The notes: generated by a model not told the origin, from the letters alone. A stretch of 64,000 nt of DNA from JANRLT01 sp041736895 (GCA_041736895.1 JBGSSS010000062.1:1-64000), one strand, 5' to 3'. Counted from the stretch's first letter, positions 18,491 through 27,559 are shown. Made by a program: numbers and translations.

Positions 18491-19210
18491 CTAGAAGCCG
18501 AAGAAATCTCCGACGGCACTGGCTGCACCGCCTACCGCGTTGCCCACGCCGTGGACCACGTTGCTGACCGTTCTGCCGGCGGCATCCACGGTGCGAACCA
18601 CGGTTCTGCCCGCGGAGTCGACAGTCCTGATCACGGTTCTGCCTGCGGCGTCAACGGTGCGCACCACATTCTTGCCCACGGTTTGCACCCCGCGGCCGAC
18701 TGTGTTCACCCCTTTGCCGACCGCATTGAGCACATCTTTCGCGCCAGGCCCAACGCCATATACCGTGTTGTCTACCGAACGGCGCGGACGCGGTGAAGAC
18801 GTGACCGTGACGCCGCCTGGGACATCAGAGCTCACGATGCGATGATCGCGGACGACGGGAGCAGTCTTGGAGTAAACCGGCGGGACTTTGTAACCCGAGC
18901 CGCTGTTGCTGGTCACTGTCCGATGATCGCGAACGACAACGTTGCTGCTGCCGTTGACGGCGTAGGGAGTCTTGGTGCGGTGATCGCGCACGATCGGTCC
19001 GGTCGTCGGAGCCGCGACGGTTGGCTTGCGATGATCACGGATGACAGGCCCAGCGAGATTTTGAGTGGTCGTGGTTTTGCGGTGGTCCCGAATCACGGGT
19101 CCGGTCTCGGTTTTCTTGGAGCGATAGTCGCGAACCGTGGGTTCCGCGGCGAAAGCGGACGAAGTAATGCTGAGCAAAGTCAGAACGGCAAAAGACAAAA
19201 GGCGATTCAT
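18491..19210 (-). CDS. Secreted VRDHR-repeat protein A
   Basis: A 239-residue protein with a signal peptide (residues 1-21). The N-terminal half carries six copies of a short motif of form P-V-[IV]-R-D-H-R (the first degenerate, VRDYR), spaced by 12-30 variable residues. After DNTVYGVGPG the C-terminal part holds three tandem 11-residue repeats of type VVRTVDAAGRT, a likely extended or coiled region. I do not recognise the family. The neighbour at 19537-20418 is a paralogue with the same motif and the same terminator. A periplasmic or surface structural role is a guess. Confidence 0.7.
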   Translation of the reverse strand: MNRLLSFAVLTLLSITSSAFAAEPTVRDYRSKKTETGPVIRDHRKTTTTQNLAGPVIRDHRKPTVAAPTTGPIVRDHRTKTPYAVNGSSNVVVRDHRTVTSNSGSGYKVPPVYSKTAPVVRDHRIVSSDVPGGVTVTSSPRPRRSVDNTVYGVGPGAKDVLNAVGKGVNTVGRGVQTVGKNVVRTVDAAGRTVIRTVDSAGRTVVRTVDAAGRTVSNVVHGVGNAVGGAASAVGDFFGF

Positions 19211-19536
19211 GTATGAAGAATCCTGGGAAGGAGATAGAGGTAACGTTGAAAAGAGTTAAGAACAACTCAGTAACTCTATTTCCAGCCAGCGTCCTTCATA
19301 CGGTTTTGTTACATCACGCTGTTGTTACGAAAAAGCTGGAAATTCCGTAGGCAATTCCCAGCTCAATTTTGAAGAACACGAGCGGAAGATGTTTGTGTTG
19401 AGCTAGCGGATGCTCCGCGATGCAAGAGCTTGCCATCAGTAGGTTGGATCGTATTTGCACTCGTACAAAAAAACCGTGCTGGGTTCTTACGAAACCCAGC
19501 ACGGCCCAAACACCCTGCGTTTGCTAGATTGTTCAA
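19211..19536 (-). promoter_or_regulatory. Upstream region of protein A with paired GTAAC motif, plus terminator of protein B
   Basis: This 326-nt gap holds the leader of protein A and the terminator of protein B (stem 19474-19485 with 19493-19504). On the minus strand two GTAAC motifs lie exactly 16 nt apart (19308-19328). The same pair with the same spacing stands upstream of protein B (20512-20532), followed in both by GGACGCTGGCT and AGAGTTAC. The conservation points to a shared promoter or operator. Confidence 0.55.
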
Positions 19537-20418
19537 CTAGCGATTGCGGTGGTCGACGACTTGCGGACGGGTCGGAGCACCCGAAGTCACGCTGCCATAG
19601 CCGATGCCAAAGGCATTCCCCACCGAAGTCAGGCCGTTGCTCGCTGCATCGACCACGGTATGCAGACCAGGTCCGGTCCCGTAGATCGTGTTGTCGGCCG
19701 AGGCCGAACCGTTGCCGCGATGATCACGGACAACAGGGCTCGTCGTTTGGCTAAAGCTCGGCCACTTGTAATTCGCGGCGGCGCTTGACGGGACACGATG
19801 ATCCCGCACCACGGGCGGCGTTCCCCGCGGGGAAAGCTGCGGAGCGACCGCGACACGCGAATCAACGATTTTCGGCCTGCCGCTATGGCCAGTCTGCTGC
19901 GTGACCATCACACCACCGGACATCTTGCTAACGTCAGGCTTGCCATAGTACGGATACCGCCCATAGCCGCTTTGGTCGCGATGGTCTCGGACAACGGGAC
20001 CGCTGCCAGTCATCGGCGTGAAACGTTGGTCCTTGGCACCGTGACTGACCAGGTCTTGGCTTGTCAGGGTTTTCCGTGGATCACGGGGTGGAGTCTGGGG
20101 ACTCATCGAGTGCGTGAGGGGAACCTGCGGCTTGTTGACGGCCGGGGCACGTTGGACGATGCCGTTAACGTTGACATACCCACCGCCAGACTGTTTCCCC
20201 AGGCCCGGGTTCACAAGCTTGGGTTGCTGTTTGCTTTGCCCGCTCGAAGTGCGGTGATCGCGAACGACGGGAGCGAGATTGGGTGTGCGATGATCGCGAA
20301 CGATCGGTTGCTGCTTGTTCGATTGATTCTGGGGCTTGTGTTTGTTGTTTTTGTCGGCAAACGCCGAGGAAGACAAAGCAAGCAACGTAAGCGAGGCAAA
20401 AATAAAAAGGCGTTTCAT
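19537..20418 (-). CDS. Secreted VRDHR-repeat protein B
   Basis: A 293-residue paralogue of protein A. It has a signal peptide (MKRLFIFASL to SAFA), five copies of the P-[IV]-V-R-D-H-R motif, a degenerate VVDHR copy at the C-terminus, and a DNTIYGTGPG segment matching DNTVYGVGPG of protein A. The frame is open far upstream, but ATG 20418 is the start: it opens at the signal peptide and has AGGA nine to ten bases upstream. The arrangement B then A, each with its own terminator, suggests a tandem duplication followed by divergence. Confidence 0.7.
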   Translation of the reverse strand: MKRLFIFASLTLLALSSSAFADKNNKHKPQNQSNKQQPIVRDHRTPNLAPVVRDHRTSSGQSKQQPKLVNPGLGKQSGGGYVNVNGIVQRAPAVNKPQVPLTHSMSPQTPPRDPRKTLTSQDLVSHGAKDQRFTPMTGSGPVVRDHRDQSGYGRYPYYGKPDVSKMSGGVMVTQQTGHSGRPKIVDSRVAVAPQLSPRGTPPVVRDHRVPSSAAANYKWPSFSQTTSPVVRDHRGNGSASADNTIYGTGPGLHTVVDAASNGLTSVGNAFGIGYGSVTSGAPTRPQVVDHRNR

Positions 20419-20573
20419 CGTAGAAATCCTAGGGAGAAAGTGCTGGCAGTAGAGCAAGTTGCAGCACAACTTTGTAACTCTGTTGTGAGCCAGCGTCCTT
20501 TCCACAGAAGTGTTACAAAACGCTTTTGTTACAGAAAATCTCCCCTTTTTATTGAGGGCAAAGCACAAAAAAA

Positions 20574-20602
20574 GCGGATTCGTTGGGTTACAACGAATCC
20601 GC
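20574..20602 (-). terminator. Terminator of the TPR-protein gene
   Basis: An 11-bp perfect stem (20574-20584 with 20592-20602) followed on the minus strand by seven T. Confidence 0.85.
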
Positions 20603-20632
20603 GCGGAAAATCGGGGGATGTGGGAAACGCTA

Positions 20633-23600
20633 TCAGTTACTGAGCATCTGCTGGACCTTTTGCAAGCGTTCGTTGCGTTCCAGCATTTTTCCGGGATAGA
20701 TCGGGCTTTGCTGTTCAGGGTCATTGAGCCGCGCCATCTGCATCCGTTGCATGCGGCGCATCTGCTGCATCTCATCGTTGCCCCCTTTATTCGCCTCTTC
20801 GTCGAGCCGTTGCTGTTCGGCCTTGGCTCCAGCAAGTTCGAAATCAATTGTCGGCGGCGGCACGCGGCGTTTGATCGCCGCGGCGGCTGCCTCCCAAAAC
20901 TTGGCCAGATCTTTGATCTCGCGCGCATCGACTTGGGCATGGCGCTGTTGCGGATCGAGCTTGATCAAAGCGCAAATCGCATCGTCGTGCAATTGCGCAT
21001 GTTCGGGATAATTGCCCGCGATCGCGGCCAGCTTTTCCCAGGCATTCAAATATTGCGGCGCGAGCCGTACCGCTTCTTGATAGTGCTTAAGCGCTTCCCG
21101 TGGACGATCTTGAGCCGAGCGGAGGTAACCCAGCAGGTAATGCACCTGCGGCTTCTTGGGGTCTTCTTGGAGCAGACGGAGGAAGATTTTCTCGGCCAGT
21201 TCCTGCGCCAATTCGCCGGCAAACGCTCCTTCGCAGCCGAAGCAATGGCTTTCGATCATGCCAAAGCTCCCCGGCATTAATTGAAACGCGCGCTCGAAGT
21301 GAATCGCCGCTTGTTCCAGGTCGCCGTTTTCATAAAACTCGATCGCCAAACGCGATTGAATACAGTAGGCATCGTCAAAAAGCTTCAGCGAATCCTTGTA
21401 CATCTTGCGGGCGATCGAGTGCAGCCCGGCACCGCGATAATCGTCGGCGCGTTCGGATTTTCGAATCGCGGCGATCGCGCCGTCAAAAACCTTGGCCGTC
21501 TCTTCGTCCCCTTCCTTGCGAAGAACTTCGGCAAAGACCTTGTAGCCATACATCCGCGTGTTTTTGCCTTGCTCGCCGTCCGAGGGGTCGATGGAGATCG
21601 CTTCGCGGATCGTTTGGCCTGCTTCGGCCAGATTGCCTTGATCCAACAAGAGTTTGGCTTTCCAGATCAAGGGGCGTTCTTGATACGGATCGAGCTTGGC
21701 CAGCGTGTCGAGTTTCTTCAACGCGCCGGCGGGGTCCAATCCGATCAACAACTCGTAAGCCGGATCAAGTCCCGGCGAGCGGTTGATCAGAACATCAAGG
21801 ATTTGCAGCGCCTTGTCGGGCTGCTTGGCATCGGCATACGCACGGGCCAAGATCACGCCAAAGGGTTCATTCTCGCGATAACCGGTGTCCAACAAATCGC
21901 TCAGCTTGGTTGTTCCCCACCAGGGCGCGGTGTTGAGCAGCTTGAGGACTTCGTCACGGCGATTGAGCTTGTCATAGACTAGGCAAAGACCCTTGAGGGC
22001 CGATTGACTAAGGTTGTTGGAGCTGGAACTGAAATGATTTTGTTCGGTGTCTTGATTTTTCAGCGACGCCGCGAGGGTCTCGATCGCTAGCCGTTCGGCA
22101 TCGGCGTAACGCTCGACTTTGACGAGCAGGCGGAGCAGCGAATCGAACTCGCTGGTCAATTGGTACTCGTTTTCAGTAGCCTTTGTCAGTTTCGCGGCAT
22201 AACATTTTTCCGCCGCCGCGAGGCCTTCGGCTTTCCACTCGGGTTTGTCGAGCAAATCGCCGAGGAGATTCAGCTTGAGGGCATGTTCGACACTTTTGTC
22301 TTCTTCGCCGTTCTGTCGATTCGCCGGACGCGGCGCATCAACGAGCAAATGCTTGCGGAGTACTTCGATTGAATCGTTGGTCAGTTCCTTGCCAAGCAAG
22401 TACTCGAAATACGCCGTAGCGATCTCGGATTTGCGCTCGGCCGGAATCTTGCTGCTGGCGAGCGCCAGGTTGACCGTTTTCTGGATCGGCTCGACTTTGT
22501 CTCGCCGCGCGGCAAGTTGCAGGTATTCCTCCCACGGCAAATCGGCGAGACGGTCTTGGAACGCATCTTCCAACAGCCGCAGATATTTCTCGCCGCGTTC
22601 GCCGGCAAACTGCTTGTCGTTGGCTTCTTCGCGGCCATGATGGCGGAAACGGTGATTCATCCGCGAATCATTGTCGTCGCCCTTGAGCAAGTCATCCGCG
22701 CGGCGGAGGACAATTTTTTTGGCTTCGTCGAGATTGTCTTCGTCCAGCAATTTGCCAAGCAAGATATTTTCCGCGGCTGGCGGAATGGTGTCCGTGACAG
22801 CGCTCCCGCCCAAAAATTGACCAAGCTTGCCAGTCCCCTTCCGCATTTTCTTTTTGAAGACGTCATACAACACCAAATCGTCGGTGCCTTCGATCAACTC
22901 CCAGTGTGGGCGGGAAACTTTTTCGCCGAGCGCTAGCGCACGTTCTTTGAGCAACTGTTTCGTCGCCGGCGCTTCCACATGCAGATCGCTGATCTCTTGT
23001 TTTTGCAAAATCTTGTCGGCGAGCGCGGCAGCTTTTTCCGCGTCGAGCGCTTTCGTGATATCCGGCAGGTGCAGCGGCATCTCGCGGTTCGGCGGCAACT
23101 GTTCGAGGAGCTTCTCGATCTTGGCGACTTGCTCCGAAGGCTCGCCCGTCGGTTCTCGATGAGGGCTGAAATCTTCTTCCAATATCTCTTCGTGATTGAA
23201 GCGGCCAAAGTTGCCGCGATTGCCGTGGATAAGGCCCGACTTCTTGGAGGCTTCCTCCCAAGCTTTCTGCTCGGCTTCGATCGCCTTGGCATCGTTCGCC
23301 AAGACGGCGTTCAAAATCCGCAGCGCATAGGCAAACCGGACTTCACTCGCCTCTTCGGGAATCGCCCGGGCGTTGATCGTGTCGCCCATTTTCTTCCAAG
23401 CAGCCGGCGGCGGCAGCAGTTGAAAGAGCTTTTCGATCGCTTCGCGGGCTTGATATGAGCGTTGATCCTCGGGCAGTTTCGCCACGGCGTCAAACAAACG
23501 CAGCCATTGTTGGGCATGTTCATCGGGCGTCAGCTTTTCGTATCCGGACTCCAGATGTTTGATTTGTTTGTTGATCTCGGGCAGCGTCGCGGCATCGGCC

Positions 23601-23737
23601 TGTGCCTCGGGCTTTGTTGGCTCCTTGGCGAGACTTCGAATTTTTTTAATCGCGGCGTCAGCACCAACGATTTCCGCACCCACGGCACTCGGCAAGCACA
23701 CACCGGCTGCCAAAAACGAAGCAAGAATCCAGCGCAT
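20633..23737 (-). CDS. Large secreted TPR-repeat protein
   Basis: A 1,034-residue protein. ATG 23737 opens at a signal peptide (MRWILASFLAAGVC to SAVGAE). The upstream 22 in-frame codons read like untranslated sequence. Most of the length is alpha-helical repeat. Recognisable TPR units lie in the C-terminal third (PREALKHYQEAVRLAPQYL, AAIHFERAFQLMP). The C-terminus is rich in Q, M and R. TPR proteins are scaffolds; this one probably works in the periplasm. The gene is monocistronic with its own terminator. Confidence 0.78.
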   Translation of the reverse strand: MRWILASFLAAGVCLPSAVGAEIVGADAAIKKIRSLAKEPTKPEAQADAATLPEINKQIKHLESGYEKLTPDEHAQQWLRLFDAVAKLPEDQRSYQAREAIEKLFQLLPPPAAWKKMGDTINARAIPEEASEVRFAYALRILNAVLANDAKAIEAEQKAWEEASKKSGLIHGNRGNFGRFNHEEILEEDFSPHREPTGEPSEQVAKIEKLLEQLPPNREMPLHLPDITKALDAEKAAALADKILQKQEISDLHVEAPATKQLLKERALALGEKVSRPHWELIEGTDDLVLYDVFKKKMRKGTGKLGQFLGGSAVTDTIPPAAENILLGKLLDEDNLDEAKKIVLRRADDLLKGDDNDSRMNHRFRHHGREEANDKQFAGERGEKYLRLLEDAFQDRLADLPWEEYLQLAARRDKVEPIQKTVNLALASSKIPAERKSEIATAYFEYLLGKELTNDSIEVLRKHLLVDAPRPANRQNGEEDKSVEHALKLNLLGDLLDKPEWKAEGLAAAEKCYAAKLTKATENEYQLTSEFDSLLRLLVKVERYADAERLAIETLAASLKNQDTEQNHFSSSSNNLSQSALKGLCLVYDKLNRRDEVLKLLNTAPWWGTTKLSDLLDTGYRENEPFGVILARAYADAKQPDKALQILDVLINRSPGLDPAYELLIGLDPAGALKKLDTLAKLDPYQERPLIWKAKLLLDQGNLAEAGQTIREAISIDPSDGEQGKNTRMYGYKVFAEVLRKEGDEETAKVFDGAIAAIRKSERADDYRGAGLHSIARKMYKDSLKLFDDAYCIQSRLAIEFYENGDLEQAAIHFERAFQLMPGSFGMIESHCFGCEGAFAGELAQELAEKIFLRLLQEDPKKPQVHYLLGYLRSAQDRPREALKHYQEAVRLAPQYLNAWEKLAAIAGNYPEHAQLHDDAICALIKLDPQQRHAQVDAREIKDLAKFWEAAAAAIKRRVPPPTIDFELAGAKAEQQRLDEEANKGGNDEMQQMRRMQRMQMARLNDPEQQSPIYPGKMLERNERLQKVQQMLSN

Positions 23738-24121
23738 CGTCTGACCCTTTGCAAAAAAGAAAAGCACGATTTTGTGAAAAGAACTGCCCAACAGCGGCTG
23801 CATCCAAAGTCATTGCCGCGAACGAGCAATTCTTGAACGACGAGACCGGCAACCGCACGAATCCAACCCTCGACAGAGAAGTTCCTGTTCTATACCACGG
23901 ATCAGGTCGGGGGGCAACGAAAAAGGTGCGGGGGGTGGAGAATCTGTATGACGGACTTCTAGTCCTTCGCAAGAGTTTGCGGGACTTCGACGGACTAGAA
24001 GCCCGTCGTACGAATAAGAATCTTACGCCATTTGAACATGGCGCAAAAAAAGCCGCGCGTCGAGGGTTGACGAGCGGCTTCAGTGGCTTGTCCCGCCTTG
24101 CAGCGGGGTGGTGTACGGGGG
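23738..24121. other. Intergenic region with type-A palindrome and a terminator
   Basis: A 384-nt gap. It contains the upstream region of the TPR gene, an imperfect copy of the type-A inverted repeat (23946-24012) and the terminator of the small gene at 24122 (stem 24051-24061 with 24069-24079, T-run on the minus strand). No gene was seen. Confidence 0.65.
23946..24012. repeat. Type-A inverted repeat, copy 1 (imperfect)
   Basis: Arms near 23950-23968 and 23988-24010 share ACGGACTTCTAGTCC with copies at 27486-27549 and 59933-59998. Several mismatches suggest an older copy. Confidence 0.7.
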
Positions 24122-24373
24122 TTAGCGAGGCTTGCGTGGGGCTTCGCTTGATGGCTCTTCGGTCTTGAGTTCGAAGGGCTTCGGGAACTTGCCGCCACGA
24201 CGGCTGCTCCGGCTCGCGTGGGGCGCGGCTAACGCGGCCCAGCGATTTTCCAGAACTAGCAAGTCCGTTTCCAACTGCAATTCGAAGGCAGCGAAATCGT
24301 TCGTATCGCAGTATTCATCAAATCCGTCGGCTCCGAGGAGGGCGGCAATCGATGCGTTTGTTGGCGTGTTCAT
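24122..24373 (-). CDS. Small protein of unknown function
   Basis: An 83-residue protein from ATG 24373; the frame is open further upstream but that part has no coding character. The N-terminal half is acidic and helical (DDFDEYC-like, FAAFELQLETDLLVLENRW); the C-terminal third is basic and serine-rich. It has no signal peptide or membrane segment. A terminator follows. Family not recognised; moderate confidence that it is real rests on the start-codon context and the dedicated terminator. Confidence 0.45.
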   Translation of the reverse strand: MNTPTNASIAALLGADGFDEYCDTNDFAAFELQLETDLLVLENRWAALAAPHASRSSRRGGKFPKPFELKTEEPSSEAPRKPR

Positions 24374-24861
24374 GGTGGCGATGCTCCGTTCCGTGTGGGT
24401 AGCAAAGGCCGTGCCTCTGCAAGCATTACGACGGACACTGGCGAAGAGTTCAGGTTCGGTCTCGTAGTCTGTAACGAGTCTTATGACCTGAATCTTCTCC
24501 TTGGTTGCTGATTCCCTGTGACAAAAACCGTTCCAGGGTTCCGGTCGAGTTGAATCAGCGTCTCGCACAACCGCTTCTCTATTCAACTCTACCCGACTAA
24601 GCGTAGACGGTAGACAAATGAGACAATTATTGTGCCAAAAAATCTCAAGAAAAGTTCTTCTTTCTCCGACTGGGCAAAATCCCCGTGCAAAACCGTAAAA
24701 AAGAAATCTTGGCGTCTTCATCGTGCAGAATTTCACGAACATTTCTGACAGGTTTGGCATCCTCTAAGATGCCAAAAAGCCACGCCACTCAAGGAGTGGC
24801 GTGGCTTCGAAAGGGACAGTCAAATTGTCGTCAGTCGCTTAGCGGAAACCCGCGTGAATTG
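24374..24861. other. Intergenic region, 488 nt
   Basis: Contains the upstream region of the small gene and, near its right end, two adjacent hairpins: 24753-24776 and the EF-hand gene terminator at 24777-24807. No protein or RNA gene was recognised. Confidence 0.5.
24774..24807 (-). terminator. Terminator of the EF-hand gene
   Basis: A 13-bp perfect stem (24777-24789 with 24795-24807) followed on the minus strand by a short T-run. Confidence 0.8.
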
Positions 24862-26139
24862 CTACTCCGATTTTGGCTTTTCACTCGTTGGTTTATCACT
24901 TTCACGAGGACGATCGCCTTCACGCGGTTTGTCGCCATCACGCGGACCAGCGGGACGACGTTCACCATCACGAGTTTCCGGTCGGCGGTCGCCTTCGCGT
25001 GCGGCGGGACGATCGCTGGGGCGATCCCCTTCGCGAGCAGCCGGTCGATCACCGGCAGGACGGTCACCTTCGCGCGGACGGAAACCCTCGCCAGTAGCTG
25101 GCCGATCGCCTTCGGGGCGACGCATATCCGGTCGCAGTTCCGGCATCAGTTCTTGCTGGGTCAATTCGCCATCGCCATTGCGATCCAGTTTGCTCAGAAC
25201 CTTGGCGGCGTTTTCGATTTCACTTTTTGAAAGCCGACCGTCGCGATCCGTATCGAGGAGGAAGAACATTCCCGCGGGTGCCGGACCGCGTTGAAGGCCA
25301 GGAACGCCCGGCCGTCCTTCGATTCGTTCCCCAGCGGGTCGATCGCCTTCGCGGCGCATTTCAGGTCGCTCCGCTGCCGGTCGATCTCCCTCGCGCCGCA
25401 TTTCGGGACGGCCCTCGGGTCGAGCAGGCGGACGATCTCCTTCGCGACGTGTCTCTGCTGGCTTGTCGCCATCGCGCGGGCCACCTTCGCGGCGCTCGCC
25501 ATCGGGGCGCGCTTCGGGGCGGCGCTCTGCGTCAGGACGCTTGTCGCCTTCTTTGATCGGATTTTCTAGTCGAGCTGATCCTTCGGGACGTTCGCGGCCG
25601 GGTGTCCCGTCGCGCGGGGCCATCCGTTCGGCGAACTTGGTGAACTCTTCCTTCGACATCGCGCCATCTTTGTTCGTGTCCGCCATTTCAAGCATCCGGG
25701 TGAAGCGTTCGCGACGTTCTTCGGGCACGTCCGACGCCTTGACCGAGCCTGTCCCGTTGCGGTCGAGCATCTTCCAGAGTTGTTCGGCCCCGCCCCCCTG
25801 CCCTGGTGCGCCGGGTCGGCCACCAAAAGGACCTGTGCCCGGGGTGCCTTCGCGCTGCGGCGCTGGGTCCGATTGCTTTTCGAGACCGGCCTTGAACTCG
25901 GCGGCGGTGAGCTTGCCGTCTTTGTCCTTATCCGCATTGCGGAAGAGGCGTTCGGCCAGCGTTTTCTTGTCGGCCGGAACTTCTTCCATGGTAAGGACGC
26001 CGTCGCCGTTGGCGTCGAGCTGTTTGAATATCCCAGCGGGGCCTTCGTCCTTCGCCGGCTCATCAGCGACGACCGTCGGTGCAGTAAAACAACTCCCCCA
26101 TAAAGCGAGCCCCAGAAACTTCCAACGTAATGCCGACAT
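24862..26139 (-). CDS. Secreted six-EF-hand protein with Arg/Asp/Gly-rich repeats
   Basis: A 425-residue exported protein (signal peptide to about residue 25). Six EF-hand loops are visible: DANGDGVLTMEE (42-53), DKDKDGKLTAAE (70-81), DRNGTGSVKASD (126-137), DTNKDGAMSKEE (154-165), DTDRDGRLSKSE (296-307) and DRNGDGELTQQE (319-330). Between the fourth and fifth, and again to the C-terminus, runs low-complexity sequence built of EGDRPA/REGDRP units. The loops should bind Ca2+. The charged repeats may bind polyanions or matrix. GGGAG eight bases upstream supports ATG 26139. Confidence 0.8.
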   Translation of the reverse strand: MSALRWKFLGLALWGSCFTAPTVVADEPAKDEGPAGIFKQLDANGDGVLTMEEVPADKKTLAERLFRNADKDKDGKLTAAEFKAGLEKQSDPAPQREGTPGTGPFGGRPGAPGQGGGAEQLWKMLDRNGTGSVKASDVPEERRERFTRMLEMADTNKDGAMSKEEFTKFAERMAPRDGTPGRERPEGSARLENPIKEGDKRPDAERRPEARPDGERREGGPRDGDKPAETRREGDRPPARPEGRPEMRREGDRPAAERPEMRREGDRPAGERIEGRPGVPGLQRGPAPAGMFFLLDTDRDGRLSKSEIENAAKVLSKLDRNGDGELTQQELMPELRPDMRRPEGDRPATGEGFRPREGDRPAGDRPAAREGDRPSDRPAAREGDRRPETRDGERRPAGPRDGDKPREGDRPRESDKPTSEKPKSE

Positions 26140-27194
26140 GTGAGTTACTCCCTTGAGAAAAGATTAGGCGTGTGCGGAGACGGGTATCTATGTCAATGAA
26201 CGACGGATTGAGCTCCATGATTTTTATGTCTGCGTCCTTGGCAGCTTGCCGGCCGTCCACCCTGGCGTGCAATGAATATTAACCGTGCAACGCCATCAAT
26301 GTCTCGGATATTCGCCCCAAAGCGTCCGAAAATGCTAGCAAATTCGCTACGATTGCCGTTTTTGCCGCGATTTCTACGACCAGCAACAATCGTGAACGGC
26401 AGAGGCGTGGTACCGATCTTGCTGATTTCCCGACGATCGCCTAGGATCGCCTGTTGTATTCGGGATTTCCAGAATTTTTAGACCGAACTGGTGAACCCGC
26501 GTACAGCATGGTCCGTAGAAGTGTTTGTGGCAAGGTTTGGAACCATTTGCCCCTTTAGAAGCGTTGGGTGTCGAACGGAAGCGATTTGCAGCCCTGGACG
26601 GAAACGTTCTCAGTACGCTGGCGGTCACGGGTAAATCGACGGGTAAGCATTGTGGTGTTTCCGCAACATCACCACGCGAACCAGAAACACGAATCCCGTA
26701 ACTGTTCTATCCGTTTCGCCATGACCAACCCGTCCGATGGGTATGAATGGAGCATTACGCACTTCGGCGATTTTTTTGGACCAGTAATCCAAATTGTTCG
26801 ATGAAGAGAGTGTAAGCTGAGTGGAACGGGTTGAGAGAACGCGGAAATCCTGAAACGCGGCTCTCAACAACGAACCGTCTCAAAGCTCCCCAAATTTTGC
26901 TCGGAAGCGATTCGCGCGTTACCCTGAGATAGATCAGTGATCGATCTCGGCAGTGACAGGGAAGTGATTCGCGGTGTACTAGAACCAGTTTTTGGAGGTC
27001 GCAGGACGAGAGATTCGCGGTGAACGCCAAGAGGTTGCCCCACCAGGTCTGCATGCTCCGGTTCCGGAGGCGTGCGGGGCGACAAGCGAGCCCGATTTCT
27101 GCCAGTCGCGTCTTCCCCGTCCCATGATTGGGCCGGACACTTTCCGATGCACGGCCCAACAAGCAAACGGCCGCTCATCTTAGGAGCATTCATC
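26140..27194. other. Long intergenic region upstream of flgM (about 1.05 kb)
   Basis: No convincing gene on either strand. Three short direct repeats of GATTCGCG occur at 26909, 26966 and 27012 (spacing 57 and 46 nt), upstream of flgM. I found no good sigma28 promoter (TAAA-N15-GCCGATAA) in front of flgM and no known structural RNA. Confidence 0.45.
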
Positions 27195-27476
27195 ATGCAA
27201 GTTTACGGACCCACAGCGTTGCACGGCGCTCAAGGCATTAGCGCCCCACACAATAACCGCTTGAACTCGGTCGCCCCGTCGGGCAGCCGCGGCATCGACA
27301 CGGCCGACACGCTCGAGATTTCCTCCGAAGGGATGTTCGTCGAGGCGGCCAAGAATCTGCCTGAAATGCGGATGGACCGCGTTGCCGAGCTCCGCGCTCA
27401 GATCGCCAGCGGCAAGTACGAGACGGCCGATAAGCTCGACATGGCCCTCGAGAACTTGCTCGACGAACTGGCCTAG
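27195..27476 (+). CDS. flgM: Anti-sigma28 factor FlgM-like protein
   Basis: A 93-residue protein. The last ~40 residues match FlgM: MRMDRVAELRAQIASGKYET followed by ADKLDMALENLLDEL. The N-terminal half is polar and probably disordered, as in FlgM. FlgM binds and silences the flagellar sigma factor FliA until the hook is complete, then leaves through the flagellar export gate. Its partner fliA lies 18 kb downstream (45265), as does the export gate gene flhA. AGGAG eight bases before ATG 27195 makes the start firm. A terminator follows at 27560. Confidence 0.85.
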   Translation: MQVYGPTALHGAQGISAPHNNRLNSVAPSGSRGIDTADTLEISSEGMFVEAAKNLPEMRMDRVAELRAQIASGKYETADKLDMALENLLDELA

Positions 27477-27485
27477 TTGACCCGA

Positions 27486-27549
27486 GTACGACGGACTTCT
27501 AGTCCGTCGTAAATTTGAAGAAATCCGACGGACTAGAAGTCCGTCGTAC
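27486..27549. repeat. Type-A inverted repeat, copy 2 (perfect)
   Basis: Arms 27486-27509 and 27526-27549 are exact 24-bp complements around a 16-nt loop. Each arm is itself nearly palindromic (core ACGGACTTCTAGTCCGT), so either a long hairpin or two small ones can form. Confidence 0.85.
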
Positions 27550-27559
27550 GAAAACAAAG

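Noticed and set aside
26755..27162. 135-codon minus-strand frame in the flgM upstream gap
   Set aside because: No Shine-Dalgarno, no recognisable domain; its internal VHRESL-like repeats are the translation of the GATTCGCG DNA repeats.
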